Source of the DNA: Nitrosomonas sp. | GTDB lineage: Bacteria; Pseudomonadota; Gammaproteobacteria; Burkholderiales; Nitrosomonadaceae | Reading direction: 5' to 3' | Length of the DNA stretch: 43,153 nt | Assembly: GCA_017994575.1 (NCBI GenBank) | Contig: JAGOKN010000017.1 | Coordinates: 1-43,153 of the forward strand | Part shown: one piece after another, positions 18,371 to 27,111 of the stretch | Numbering within the stretch: position 1 is the first letter of the stretch | How the letters are laid out: every line of letters begins with the position of its first letter | Made by a program: the position numbers and the translations under genes | The notes under the pieces: generated by a model | Told to the model about the DNA's origin: nothing | Database searches by the model: none | The model's input: only the letters and a program-made list of their open reading frames with translations

Positions 18371-20269
18371 ATGACCGACACAGGCAATAAATTTAAAAGC
18401 ACCTCCAGGCATGAATCTCTCGGTGTATTAAGCCTCGCTGCACTGGGTGTTGTGTATGGCGACATCGGCACGAGTCCTTTGTATGTCATGAAAACCGTTT
18501 TTGATCCTGCTCATGGGCTTGTCATCAGTGATAACAATATTATCGGTATTATCTCGCTCATTTTCTGGGCGATCATGATGGTGGTAACGGTTAAGTACAT
18601 CACATTGATTTTGCGAGCGGACAATCATGGAGAAGGCGGCATCATGGCATTGTTGTCGCTTGCCAGCTCATCGGTACTTAATCGTCCTCAGTTACGTCGT
18701 ATTCTTTTTATGATCGGCGCATTTGGTGCAGCGCTATTCTATGGGGATGGCGTAATTACTCCCGCCATTTCCGTGTTGAGCGCGGTAGAGGGGTTAGAGG
18801 TGGCAACCCCGCTGCTCCAGCCCTATGTACTCCCGATCACGCTCGTTGTCTTGATTTCACTTTTTCTGATCCAACAACGTGGCACGGGTGGAATTGGCGC
18901 AATGTTCGGACCGATAACGCTGATATGGTTCATTACACTGGGTTTTTTCGGTTTGATGAACATCGCTGCGGCACCAGAGATTTTGCAAGCATTTAACCCG
19001 TTATTTGCTGTTAGTTTTTGCCTGGACAACGGATTGCTCGCCTTTATTGCCTTTGGCGCCGTAGTATTGGCAGTGACAGGCGGCGAGGCACTATATGCTG
19101 ACATGGGGCACTTTGGGATAAAACCAATTCGCCTAGCTTGGTATGGTTGCGTTCTTCCTGCGCTCATATTGAACTATTTAGGGCAAGGAGCATTGCTACT
19201 GGCCAATCCATCGGCCATTTCCAATCCGTTCTTTTTACTGTTTCCATCGTGGGCGCTTTATCCAGCCGTAGCGCTGGCTACGGCAGCCACTGTCATCGCA
19301 TCGCAAGCGGTGATTTCGGGGGTTTTTTCAGTAACTCGGCAAGCCATCCAACTAGGATTTTTGCCGCGCATGCAGATCCGGCACACCTCAGACCAAAAGA
19401 TTGGTCAAATATATATTCCATTCGTCAATTGGATTCTGCTGGCAGCCGTGATCATGGCGGTAGTGGGATTCGGTTCCTCATCCAATCTTGCATCCGCTTA
19501 TGGCGTAGCGGTTACCGCCACAATGGTGATTGAAACCATATTGACTTTTTTCGTACTTCGTTTTGCCTGGAAGTATCCTTTGATACTCAGCATAGTAGCG
19601 ACAGGCTTTTTCTTGGCCATTGATGCTACATTCTTTGCTGCGACGATATTAAAAATCTTCCAAGGCGGGTGGTTTCCCTTAGTCATTGGCGCGATCATCT
19701 TTTTTGTAATGATTACTTGGAATCGCGGACGCGAAATTTTACTGGAGCGTTTGCGTTCAGATGATATTCCTCTTGAGCCATTCTTGGAGTCATTGCTAGC
19801 ACACCCACCGGTACGTGTCTCCGGAACATCTATTTTTCTAACCTCTAATGTGAATGGTGTGCCGCATGCGTTATTGCATAATCTCGCGCATAACCAAGTC
19901 TTGCATGAATGTGTCGTGTTCTTGACCGTAGATTACCTGGAAATTCCCAGAGTTCTGAAAGAGGAGCGAGTATCTATAAAACCGCTCATAGGAAATTGTT
20001 ACCAAGTTACCGTTAAATATGGTTTTAAGGACGAACCAAACTTACCGGTTGCGTTGGAAATGTGCAAGCAACATGGGCTTGAGTTCGAGCCACTAAAAAC
20101 ATCTTATTTTCTGAGTCGTGAAATTGTTGTGCCAAGTCCTGGTGGTGGCATGACGCAGTGGCAGGAACGGATATTTGCTACAATGGCTAGAAATGCCGGC
20201 AATGCGGCCGAGTACTTTAAATTACCGGCTAATCGCGTCCTTGAATTGGGTACAAGGATTGAAATCTAA
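18371..20269 (+). CDS. kup: Low-affinity potassium uptake protein Kup, copy 1
   Basis: K+/H+ symporter of the KUP/HAK/KT family in the inner membrane. The 632-residue protein is full length, with the signature GVVYGDIGTSPLYVMK near residue 25. Twelve or so hydrophobic segments follow (for example FGAALFYGDGVITPAISVLSAVEGL), then a cytosolic C-terminal domain from about residue 450 containing TSNVNGVPHALLHNLAHNQ. The second copy encodes the same protein. Unlike copy 2, this copy is followed by a strong bidirectional terminator hairpin. Confidence 0.96.
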   Translation: MTDTGNKFKSTSRHESLGVLSLAALGVVYGDIGTSPLYVMKTVFDPAHGLVISDNNIIGIISLIFWAIMMVVTVKYITLILRADNHGEGGIMALLSLASSSVLNRPQLRRILFMIGAFGAALFYGDGVITPAISVLSAVEGLEVATPLLQPYVLPITLVVLISLFLIQQRGTGGIGAMFGPITLIWFITLGFFGLMNIAAAPEILQAFNPLFAVSFCLDNGLLAFIAFGAVVLAVTGGEALYADMGHFGIKPIRLAWYGCVLPALILNYLGQGALLLANPSAISNPFFLLFPSWALYPAVALATAATVIASQAVISGVFSVTRQAIQLGFLPRMQIRHTSDQKIGQIYIPFVNWILLAAVIMAVVGFGSSSNLASAYGVAVTATMVIETILTFFVLRFAWKYPLILSIVATGFFLAIDATFFAATILKIFQGGWFPLVIGAIIFFVMITWNRGREILLERLRSDDIPLEPFLESLLAHPPVRVSGTSIFLTSNVNGVPHALLHNLAHNQVLHECVVFLTVDYLEIPRVLKEERVSIKPLIGNCYQVTVKYGFKDEPNLPVALEMCKQHGLEFEPLKTSYFLSREIVVPSPGGGMTQWQERIFATMARNAGNAAEYFKLPANRVLELGTRIEI

Positions 20270-20317
20270 TCCGAAAAATGCATTGAGTTTATTGCTAGCT
20301 CCGAGGGTGTAAATAAT

Positions 20318-20344
20318 ATTGAGGAGGACATTAGCCTCCTCAAT
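20318..20344. terminator. Bidirectional terminator hairpin after kup copy 1
   Basis: A 10-bp perfect stem (ATTGAGGAGG / CCTCCTCAAT) with a 7-nt loop lies between convergent kup and the EAL gene. On the minus strand it is followed by an AT-rich run (ATTATTT). It lies outside the duplicated segment and so is absent after kup copy 2. Confidence 0.7.
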
Positions 20345-20350
20345 ACCTTC

Positions 20351-21211
20351 CTACAAGCACCTCAGATGGTCAGTGACTAATTTTTCATAGTAATCACCCT
20401 GAACCAAGCCAAATTGTGCAGATGCAGCGATATGCGCTTGTTCTTTTAATCCCACTTGTTGCAAGATGATTTGACCACCGTTTATGTTTTGCAATTCAGT
20501 GAGTGTTTTGAAAGCCGGGAGCCAGATCGGGCTTGTTTGCTGTTTGGTGTCAGCGCTGGGTGCATTGACGCGTATGTAGTTGGGGGATAATTTTTTGATC
20601 AAGTCCCGCAACCCATTGGCAGCGTACAGCGAACCCAGATTGAGTGCGATTCGGTAGCCGCGCTGGCGGTAATTGTTTAAACCATTCAGCAATTGCGCAT
20701 GATGCAAAGCATAGAAGTTGTTTATAGTCATTGAGATAGCCACATTCTTGGTTTCCAGTCCGCACTTGATGATAATTTCTTCAAAGTACGCGCCATGGTC
20801 TTGCTGAACGCCCAGTATATGTCTGGGGTCGACATCAAGAAAAAGTACGTCACCGTTATGTGAGTAAGTCAGATAATTCATCATGTGAACAGTGCGGCAC
20901 AAACGATCCAAATTAATGATTGACTGAAAATCGGCAGGTTGCGTCAGGACATCAGTCAATAAATGACTAATGTCTAAAGATTGTCTATTTAATGAGTCGC
21001 TGTCATAAGGCGAGACAACTAATTCCGCAATATGCCCCGTCAGTGCTTCATGATCGTTTGCACGGCGCACTGGCGCAAATGCGCTGCTGATTCGAATAGG
21101 ACCAAAAATACCGCTGACCAGGCCTTTTTGCAGGATGAAAGGGCGTAGATTAGAATGATGTTCGCCCTCAAAGCGATCATTAAAATAATGTACTAATTGT
21201 TCTAAAGGCAT
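20351..21211 (-). CDS. Degenerate EAL-domain protein
   Basis: A 286-residue stand-alone EAL-type domain. Recognisable parts are SSAFAPVRRANDHEALTGHI (EAL at 55-57), VLFLDVDPRHILG (the usual NxxP-like strand), the SPNYIRVN block in place of PxxIKID, and the closing GLVQGDYYEKLV, which matches the usual GxGxY/F end. The acidic residues of active phosphodiesterases are replaced: VAISMTINNF stands where ExxE is expected, and RIALNLGSLY stands in place of the DDFGxG loop. Hydrolysis of c-di-GMP is therefore unlikely, and a binding or regulatory role is inferred. The start at 21211 has a GGGAG ribosome site. It is divergent from cysB. Confidence 0.75.
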   Translation of the reverse strand: MPLEQLVHYFNDRFEGEHHSNLRPFILQKGLVSGIFGPIRISSAFAPVRRANDHEALTGHIAELVVSPYDSDSLNRQSLDISHLLTDVLTQPADFQSIINLDRLCRTVHMMNYLTYSHNGDVLFLDVDPRHILGVQQDHGAYFEEIIIKCGLETKNVAISMTINNFYALHHAQLLNGLNNYRQRGYRIALNLGSLYAANGLRDLIKKLSPNYIRVNAPSADTKQQTSPIWLPAFKTLTELQNINGGQIILQQVGLKEQAHIAASAQFGLVQGDYYEKLVTDHLRCL

Positions 21212-21456
21212 ATTGTCTCCCTATTTTTAAGAATCGTTCCGCAATAATATGGATGTCAGATCCATCACAGAGCGGATATTTTCTTTGAAATTGATTAATA
21301 GACTGATAAACCATCGTCCTGCAATACAGTGAATAGCTTGTCATTGGCCGTTACAATAAAGCAATTGCAATTTTTAATAAAACGATATAATTAGATTTCA
21401 TTATCTATAATTTAGATATATCACTGGTATTTTTATTGATTTGATATAAAAAGATC
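21212..21456. promoter_or_regulatory. Divergent control region, EAL gene / cysB
   Basis: A 245-bp AT-rich gap between divergent starts. AT-rich runs with ATATAA-like hexamers near 21383-21425 could hold promoters for cysB. LysR-type regulators often bind their own upstream region, but no site is distinctive enough to mark. Confidence 0.35.
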
Positions 21457-22356
21457 ATGAATCTCAATCAGATTGAATTGCTGCGCATTCTGCAGGAAAC
21501 TGAATTAAATCTGTCCAAAGCTGCGAAACGAATGCACATCGTGCAATCGGCGGTAAGCCGGCAATTGCAATTGTTTGAGGAGGAACTAGGCTCGCCGCTG
21601 TTTGAGCGCAAAGGTAAAAAGTTGATGGCGCTAACCGCTTTGGGTCAGCGTGTGATGGACGAAGTGGCAACTATCAATCAGGCGAAGCTGAATATCCAGG
21701 CAATTGCCAGCGATTTTCTCGACTGCAATAAAGGCACGATACACATCGCTACTACGCACACTCAAGCCAAATATTTTTTACCGCATCCGATTCAGCGATT
21801 TCGAGCAAAGTATCCGGGTATCAGGATTTATATCGTACAAGCTTCGCCAGAACAGCTGGTCGATCAACTGCATGCACATAAAGCCGACATTGCCATTTGT
21901 ACTGAGAAAGTGAATGAGGACGCGGAGTTGGTTACGCGTCATTGCTACGAATGGCATCATGCAGCGGTGATGCCGAAGGGTCATCCCTTATGTGAAGGCG
22001 AATTGACTTGTGAGCGGTTGATTGCTTTCCCTATTCTTACTTACAGCCTTGGTTTTACCGGGCGCTCTGCGATTGAACGCGCATTTCAACAATCGGGTTA
22101 TCAATTGGATATCATTCTGGCAGCGGCGGATACCGATGTCATCAAGACTTATGTGCATTTAAATCTGGGGGTCGGCATCATTGCTCGCATGGCTTACGAT
22201 AGCCAAGCTGATCACGGGTTGGTTGTTCGGGATTTATCTCACATCATTCCAAAATCCATTACCAAGATTGCTTACTTAAAACAAAACTACCTGCCACTAT
22301 ACAGTCAACATTTTATTGAAGAACTGTTAGTGGCAGCCAGAGAAATCAGTGCGTGA
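21457..22356 (+). CDS. cysB: CysB-type LysR transcriptional regulator
   Basis: Activator of sulfate assimilation and cysteine synthesis genes that responds to acetylserine and sulfate. The 299-residue protein has the LysR helix-turn-helix at residues 3-62 (NLSKAAKRMHIVQSAVSRQL). The effector domain shows CysB/Cbl hallmarks: TTHTQAKYFLP (the ligand-binding Thr/Gln), LGFTGRSAIERAF and AADTDVIKTYVHLNLGVGII. These separate it from generic LysR proteins. Cbl cannot be fully excluded. TauE/SafE in this window could be part of its regulon, though no CysB sites were identified. Confidence 0.88.
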   Translation: MNLNQIELLRILQETELNLSKAAKRMHIVQSAVSRQLQLFEEELGSPLFERKGKKLMALTALGQRVMDEVATINQAKLNIQAIASDFLDCNKGTIHIATTHTQAKYFLPHPIQRFRAKYPGIRIYIVQASPEQLVDQLHAHKADIAICTEKVNEDAELVTRHCYEWHHAAVMPKGHPLCEGELTCERLIAFPILTYSLGFTGRSAIERAFQQSGYQLDIILAAADTDVIKTYVHLNLGVGIIARMAYDSQADHGLVVRDLSHIIPKSITKIAYLKQNYLPLYSQHFIEELLVAAREISA

Positions 22357-22381
22357 TGGGAGAAAAGAGCTTTGTGCGTGC

Positions 22382-22696
22382 CTATTTGATTCGGGGTGAA
22401 TGTGAGTTGGAGGTGCCGATTTTCTTTCTACGGCTTGCCGGCAAGAACAGTAGTCCCAATCCAACTAACAGCATGGCGTAGGTATCGGGCTCGGGGATGG
22501 AAGACACGTAGAAAGTATCCCATACATCATTGCCCAGCCAATGTTCAACATTCACTGGTGAAGCTCAAGTCCATGCCAAATTGCCTTTAACAACGTAAGT
22601 CGATGTGGGTAAGTCGCTCGTAATCGGGTTTGCAGGCGCGTTTCCTGTCCTTAAACCTAGGGAGAGTAGGTGTAATGCAATCAGAATCTTTTTCAT
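22382..22696 (-). pseudogene. PEP-CTERM protein relic with in-frame stop
   Basis: Read on the minus strand from the ATG at 22696, the frame starts with a signal peptide (MKKILIALHLLSLG). It reads through 43 residues to a TGA at 22565-22567 and continues in the same frame to SSIPEPDTYAMLLVGLG followed by LLFLPASRRK. That is a textbook PEP-CTERM sorting tail (PEP motif, hydrophobic helix, basic end). PEP-CTERM proteins are exported and handled by exosortase in biofilm-forming Gram-negatives. Only about 100 codons remain between signal and tail, so internal loss is also likely. A selenocysteine reading is not supported because no SECIS-like context is apparent. No exosortase is in the window. 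Confidence 0.7.
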
Positions 22697-22785
22697 GGTA
22701 ATTTTCTTCAGAATATAATTTAATTGAATGTATTTATTTAAATAAAGAATCAAATTGCGCGCGTATTTTTAGGAGAATGGAAATT

Positions 22786-24030
22786 ATGCAAATAATTATC
22801 AAGTGTCAACAGGCTTTGATCGGAGTGGTCACTATATTTTCGCTAACCATGATTGCTTCATCAACAGCAAACGCTGATGCCGTTACTGACTGGAATCAGC
22901 GGGCGGGAGATATCGTTGTCAAAGCAAACATCGGGCCGCTACCGGCTGAGCGGGCGCTGGCGATTGTGCATGCATCCGTATATGAGGCTGTCAATGCGAT
23001 TACGCAGCGTTATTCTGTCAGCAATGTAACGTTGGATGCGGCTCCTGGAGCCTCAGTTGACGCTGCGGTTGCGGCTGCCAACCATGTGACGCTGATCAAA
23101 CTGGTACCCTCTCAACAATCAGCTATCAGCAGTGCCTACCAAGCCACACTGGCGGCTATTCCTGATGGAACAGCCAAAACGGCCGGTATCGCAGTCGGTG
23201 AAAAGGCCGCTGCGGCGATTCTGGCTTTGCGCACCGATGACGGCGCAACAGCCGGTGAATCTTACCGTCCTATCACTCGCGCCGGGGTGTATATACCAAC
23301 GGTAATCCCTGAGGCGCCTCAGTGGATGCAGCGCAAGCCCTGGTTGATGACAGGCCCGAGCCAGTTCCGTCCGGCACCCCCGCCTGAATTGAACAGCGAG
23401 TTATGGGTGCGTGATTACAATGAAGTGAAAGCTCTCGGCGGCAAGCATAGTCAGCAGCGAAGCGCTGAACAGACTGAAATTGCCCGTTTCTGGGAAGAAG
23501 TCATGCCGCCGATTTATCATGGCATCGTGCGCTCAATAGCGAATATGCCGGGAAGGGAAATTACCCAGAACGCACGCCTGTTTGCGGCGGTGACACAAGC
23601 CTCGGATGATGCGCTGATTGCCGTTTTTGACGCCAAATATCATTATGGTTTCTGGCGGCCGGTGACTGCGATTCGGAATGGAGATATTGACGGCAACGAT
23701 GCAACGGAACGGGAAGCATCCTGGTTGCCATTCATTGACACGCCGATGCATCCCGAATATCCATGTGCGCACTGCATTGTTTCAGCATCAGTGGGTACTG
23801 TGTTGCAAGCTGAAATCGGCAACGGGCAAACCCCGGTACTGACGACAATCAGCGCTGCAGCGGGTGGCGTAGCACGCAGTTGGAAGAGCATTGACGAATT
23901 CATGCAGGAAGTGATCAATGCACGCATATACGATGGTGTGCATTATCGTAATTCAGGCAACACAGGTTTCGATATGGGTAAGCAGATTGCCAATTTAGCT
24001 GCTGAGAAATATCAGTTGGGGAAACAGTGA
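22786..24030 (+). CDS. PAP2 / vanadium-dependent haloperoxidase family protein
   Basis: Secreted PAP2-superfamily enzyme of 414 residues from the ATG at 22786, with a signal peptide ending near SSTANADA. The haloperoxidase/phosphatase pocket is visible as three blocks. KYHYGFWRPVTAIRNGD supplies the Lys and Arg. HPEYPCAHCIVSASVG (residues 323-338) occupies the PSGH position. The third block is RSWKSIDEFMQEVINARIYDGVHYRNSGNTG with the axial His, split here into RSWKSIDEF and DGVHYRNSG. The PSGH loop reads PCAHC, so Cys replaces Ser. The ATG is preceded by AGGAG. Whether it is a halide oxidase or a phosphatase cannot be decided from sequence alone. Confidence 0.82.
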   Translation: MQIIIKCQQALIGVVTIFSLTMIASSTANADAVTDWNQRAGDIVVKANIGPLPAERALAIVHASVYEAVNAITQRYSVSNVTLDAAPGASVDAAVAAANHVTLIKLVPSQQSAISSAYQATLAAIPDGTAKTAGIAVGEKAAAAILALRTDDGATAGESYRPITRAGVYIPTVIPEAPQWMQRKPWLMTGPSQFRPAPPPELNSELWVRDYNEVKALGGKHSQQRSAEQTEIARFWEEVMPPIYHGIVRSIANMPGREITQNARLFAAVTQASDDALIAVFDAKYHYGFWRPVTAIRNGDIDGNDATEREASWLPFIDTPMHPEYPCAHCIVSASVGTVLQAEIGNGQTPVLTTISAAAGGVARSWKSIDEFMQEVINARIYDGVHYRNSGNTGFDMGKQIANLAAEKYQLGKQ

Positions 24031-24116
24031 ACCGATAGGATCTACACTAATCGCTGAGGATCTTGCAGCATGTCAAGACGCTTGATTCAATGGATTCTTG
24101 CGCAACGATAAGGTTA

Positions 24117-24260
24117 GGGAAACACTGATTAATTCGGCGAACGAGATGAAGCACGAGGCGCACGGAACGCAGCAACCGAGACATATCAACATGATAGGCG
24201 AGGGAGCGAGTACCGCGCAACGAAGTGATTCGCTCATACAGTCAATTAATCAGCGTTCCC
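24117..24260 (+). repeat. Miniature inverted-repeat element, copy B (forward)
   Basis: A 144-bp member of the family, GGGAAACACTGATTAATT to AATTAATCAGCGTTCCC, with TTA outside both ends. The core matches copies A and E. It lies in the gap between the haloperoxidase-like gene and the DUF190 gene. An ORF running through it is a repeat artefact. Confidence 0.88.
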
Positions 24261-24354
24261 TTAGAAGCGGTTGCTACATCTTGAGTAGAGACGACTGGGG
24301 CTATTTATAGAATGACTTCTGGTCGGATTAGAAATATATTTGAAGCATCAAGCG

Positions 24355-24672
24355 TTAAATATCGCCGCTCATGCCATATTCGATGGGTGTCTTAACGAAA
24401 AAAACATTGATTTCTTCTTCGCGTAGCCGGGTAAACATCAACTCGATATCCGCCTGGCTGAGCGCCATGGTGATTTCAATCGACTGATCGCTCAGTTCAA
24501 AGAAATGCGCTGAATGTAAATTGCCATCATGTCCGAATCCTTGTGTTGCGGTCATTAACGTGGCTCCTCTGATGCCAAGTTTGTGCGCTTCCTGCAATAA
24601 CCACTCACCTAACGGCAAACCATCATGTTTGCGGGATTGCTGGGTAAAGAATGTCAATTGAAAGCCATGCAT
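24355..24672 (-). CDS. DUF190 family protein
   Basis: A 105-residue cytosolic protein of the DUF190 family, which has a GlnB-like ferredoxin fold and is often encoded beside crcB. Start MHGFQLTFFTQQSRKHDGLP; the blocks EAHKLGIRGATLMTATQGFG and VFFVKTPIEYG are typical. The frame stays open far upstream through crcB on the same strand, but those residues are an out-of-frame reading of crcB, so the ATG at 24672 is chosen. It follows crcB by 17 bp and forms an operon with it. It may modulate fluoride export; its biochemical role is not established. Confidence 0.85.
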   Translation of the reverse strand: MHGFQLTFFTQQSRKHDGLPLGEWLLQEAHKLGIRGATLMTATQGFGHDGNLHSAHFFELSDQSIEITMALSQADIELMFTRLREEEINVFFVKTPIEYGMSGDI

Positions 24673-24689
24673 ACTGATTCCCCTGGAAT

Positions 24690-25073
24690 TTAGGTGCTTT
24701 TGAAGATGGAGATGGTCGCCAGCCCAAGTACGGTCATAATAAGCGATCCCAGTACATGTAAGCCGATCGCGCCTGCTGCCCAAAGTATCCGTCCTTGTTG
24801 CAGGAGCGTCAATGTCTCCGCGGAGAAAGTGGAGAAAGTGGTCAATCCGCCTAGAAATCCGGTGATTATGAACAGGCGCCACTCGGGTGCAAGTTCGGGA
24901 TGATGGGCGAATAATCCGATGGCCACGCCGATCAGATAACCGCCCACGAGATTGGCGACGAGCGTGCCCGGCGGGATCGCTGGAAACAAGGTGTTCAGCG
25001 AAATGCCCAGGAACCAGCGAAGTACAGCACCGAGTGAGGCACCAATGCAGATGGCGAGTATGGAATGGAACAT
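24690..25073 (-). CDS. crcB: Fluoride exporter CrcB/FluC
   Basis: A 127-residue dual-topology fluoride channel, four transmembrane helices. Family blocks are [13 protein letters not shown] near the N-terminus, [14 protein letters not shown] (pore Asn), and [17 protein letters not shown], the CrcB hallmark with the Phe-box and the Na+ site. It is the first gene of a two-gene unit with DUF190. No fluoride riboswitch could be recognised upstream. Confidence is high. Confidence 0.93.
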   Translation of the reverse strand: MFHSILAICIGASLGAVLRWFLGISLNTLFPAIPPGTLVANLVGGYLIGVAIGLFAHHPELAPEWRLFIITGFLGGLTTFSTFSAETLTLLQQGRILWAAGAIGLHVLGSLIMTVLGLATISIFKST

Positions 25074-25194
25074 GGTTCGGATGGTAGGTGGCAGTGATTA
25101 ATGAAGCTGGAAATGTGTTCAAAAATGAGACATGCCAGTTTATTGTTAAGGCAACAGCGACACAAGCATTTGAAACTGATTTAAACGCGATTGA

Positions 25195-25725
25195 TCATTT
25201 TTGCAGCGGATTGACCGCAACACAATGTTCACCAATCCAACGACCCTGTGTTTCTGCCGCAGCGTAAACCGGATTGCTGCCGATCGTACTATTGAACTCG
25301 GTATTGCCGGAAAAACTTTCCGGGCTGGTAAAAGTACCTTGAGCAGATCCGCTGCCTTGAAAATGCTGGTTGGCACATTCGAGGTCCATTTGATAACGAT
25401 TGCCGATGCGAGTTGCGTTCTGAACTTTGCAACCGGAACGGTCTTCATAAAAATAAGTTGGAATTTCCTGCCGAGCCATTTCTGGTGTGATGCAAATATG
25501 TGAAATGGCTGCACCATTGTCAATTTTAGGTAATTTTAGACCGTACCGATTGGCAAGTTGATCGAGTTGTTGCATATGCTCAGAGGGAATATGGGGCACT
25601 AATGCCAACAGATCTGATTTTGTAGTGACTTCCCATAGCCCTGGACGAATGGGTTGCTGCGCAGAGGCAAGCGCTGCAGATGTCAGCACAAAAAAGAGTA
25701 GGGTTGGAACAAGGATTTTATGCAT
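25195..25725 (-). CDS. DUF3617 family secreted protein
   Basis: A 176-residue exported protein with a signal peptide (MHKILVPTLLFFVLTSAALA, cleavage near ASAQ). The mature part opens with RPGLWEVTTKS, the conserved start of DUF3617, and has four cysteines (HICITPEM, RSGCKVQ, DLECANQ, GEHCVAV) consistent with two disulfides. Function unknown. It is monocistronic by spacing, with repeat copy C just upstream of its start, so its promoter probably lies in or next to that element. Confidence 0.8.
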   Translation of the reverse strand: MHKILVPTLLFFVLTSAALASAQQPIRPGLWEVTTKSDLLALVPHIPSEHMQQLDQLANRYGLKLPKIDNGAAISHICITPEMARQEIPTYFYEDRSGCKVQNATRIGNRYQMDLECANQHFQGSGSAQGTFTSPESFSGNTEFNSTIGSNPVYAAAETQGRWIGEHCVAVNPLQK

Positions 25726-25747
25726 GAAGTTTCCTGTTATTCAGCTA

Positions 25748-25891
25748 AGGAAGCGCTGATTAATTGACTGCACGAGCGAATTGCTTCGTTGCGCGGTACT
25801 CACTCCCTAGCCTATCAGATTGATATATCTCGGTTGTTGCGTTCCGTGCGCCTCGCCTTCATCACGTTCGTTGAATTAATCAGCGTTTCCC
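25748..25891 (-). repeat. Miniature inverted-repeat element, copy C (reverse)
   Basis: A 144-bp element in reverse orientation, AGGAAGCGCTGATTAATT to GAATTAATCAGCGTTTCCC, flanked by TA on both sides. The core has a few differences from the others (for example GTTGAATT near the right end). It lies 22 bp upstream of the DUF3617 start codon, so it may carry that gene's promoter region. Confidence 0.88.
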
Positions 25892-25986
25892 TAAAACATG
25901 CCCGTTAGAGCGATTGGAAACGAGCAAGTTTAGCGGATGCCGGGAAAAATCTCCCAAGAATATAAAATCTCGGGAGATGGCTTGCC

Positions 25987-26970
25987 TTATAACAAAGGCA
26001 TGAGTGCCTTGTACAGATTGTATAAACTGATTGTGGTGATCAGTACGCCTACGAGTATCAGCAAGGTTTTGGCGTGGAATTTTTTGCATAAATAGGCAGC
26101 AAAAGGGGCTGCGAATAATCCACCGAACACCAAGCCGATAATCAATGGCCAGGTATCAGTATCCATCAGTAATGCAAAAACAGCTGCGCTGGTCAGTGTC
26201 AGGAAGAATTCGGCAAAATTGACAGAACCAATGGTCGTGCGTGGGTCGTTGCCAGTGCCGACCAAAGTGGTGGTTACAATCGGACCCCAGCCACCGCCGC
26301 CAGCCGCATCCATGAAACCGCCGAAGCATGCCAGTTTGCCGACATGTCTGGGAGCGTCTTTACGGATTTGTAAGTGTCGAAAGGCTTTGCTCAGAATATA
26401 AATCCCCAGCAGAATCAGGTAACCCGAAATAAAAGGCTTGAATAAGGCACCATCGACATGAGTAATCAATAAGGCGCCCAGTATGCCACCCAACATGCCG
26501 GGTACCAGCAGGCGAGTAAATAACTGTTTGTCTACATTGCCAAACTTGGCGTGAGCAATGCCGGAAACGCCGGTGGTGAAGATTTCGGCAATATGCACGC
26601 TCGCGCTGGCTGCGGCAGGGCTGGCACCTGATGCCAATAAAAACGTGGTGGCGGTGACACCGTATGCCATGCCTAAAGCGCCATCGACGACTTGGGCAAG
26701 GAAACCAACGGCAACCGCACTCCAAAAAATTCTGCTTTCGAGGGTGCTGTTGATGATAACCCAGCTATCGCCCCAGTTTTGAGCGAGGAAGAAACGACCT
26801 ACCAGAAATACAATGAGTAAAATTAACACAATCACAGCAAACCAAACAGCAGCCTTTAAAAAAGGATGGGCATCCAGGTGAGAGACAGTATCTTCAACAG
26901 GAGGTAATCCAAGCTGCTGATGTTCTTCGTTAACTGTGTTGCTAGTTAGATCTAGATTGCGGATTTTCAT
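25987..26970 (-). CDS. TauE/SafE family sulfite/organosulfonate exporter-like protein
   Basis: Inner-membrane permease of 327 residues from the ATG at 26970. An N-terminal soluble stretch precedes one helix (AAVWFAVIVLILLIVFLVG). The TauE/SafE bundle follows, with VGFLAQVVDGALGMAYGVT and its partner repeat VGKLACFGGFMDAAGGGGWGP, both hallmark blocks. The frame extends to 27018 but the shorter start is preferred; neither has a clear ribosome site. The family moves sulfite, sulfoacetate or related anions, or is uncharacterised. CysB nearby hints at sulfur metabolism, but they are separated by several genes. Confidence 0.85.
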   Translation of the reverse strand: MKIRNLDLTSNTVNEEHQQLGLPPVEDTVSHLDAHPFLKAAVWFAVIVLILLIVFLVGRFFLAQNWGDSWVIINSTLESRIFWSAVAVGFLAQVVDGALGMAYGVTATTFLLASGASPAAASASVHIAEIFTTGVSGIAHAKFGNVDKQLFTRLLVPGMLGGILGALLITHVDGALFKPFISGYLILLGIYILSKAFRHLQIRKDAPRHVGKLACFGGFMDAAGGGGWGPIVTTTLVGTGNDPRTTIGSVNFAEFFLTLTSAAVFALLMDTDTWPLIIGLVFGGLFAAPFAAYLCKKFHAKTLLILVGVLITTISLYNLYKALMPLL

Positions 26971-27111
26971 AAGTTTATTTGTATATCTGAGTGATGCGTA
27001 CTTATAGTCGTGCCGCACTATAACTGGATCTGGGTGAATTTTTAAATAGTATTAAGTAATATACTTATAACGATATGGAAATAACAAACAGTCTTGGTTA
27101 CACTTTTCTTA

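Larger units (their letters stand above)
17434..20273 (+). repeat. Segmental duplication, copy 1 (RAYT + kup)
   Basis: A 2840-bp stretch that recurs in the same orientation at 30566-33405. It starts at GTGAATCAATGGGG and ends just after the kup stop at TAATCCG. Both proteins are identical in the two copies. The one base difference found by reading is C at 20236 versus T at 33368, a synonymous Arg codon in kup. Flanks outside these limits are unrelated. Confidence 0.95.

Noticed and set aside
22565-22567. TGA as selenocysteine in the PEP-CTERM gene
   Set aside because: No SECIS-like hairpin context was recognised after the codon, and the surrounding gene looks shortened.
24098-24310. ORFs running through the miniature elements (also 27042-27227 and the 5' part of the frame from 13375)
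   Set aside because: The same peptide recurs only because the repeat recurs; no ribosome site or family support.
24673-25122. N-terminal extension of the DUF190 frame to 25122
   Set aside because: The extra 150 residues are an out-of-frame reading of crcB, rich in Arg/His/Ser, with no family likeness; the DUF190 start is at 24672.
25074-25194. Fluoride riboswitch upstream of crcB
   Set aside because: The conserved crcB-motif bases are not recognisable in the short leader.
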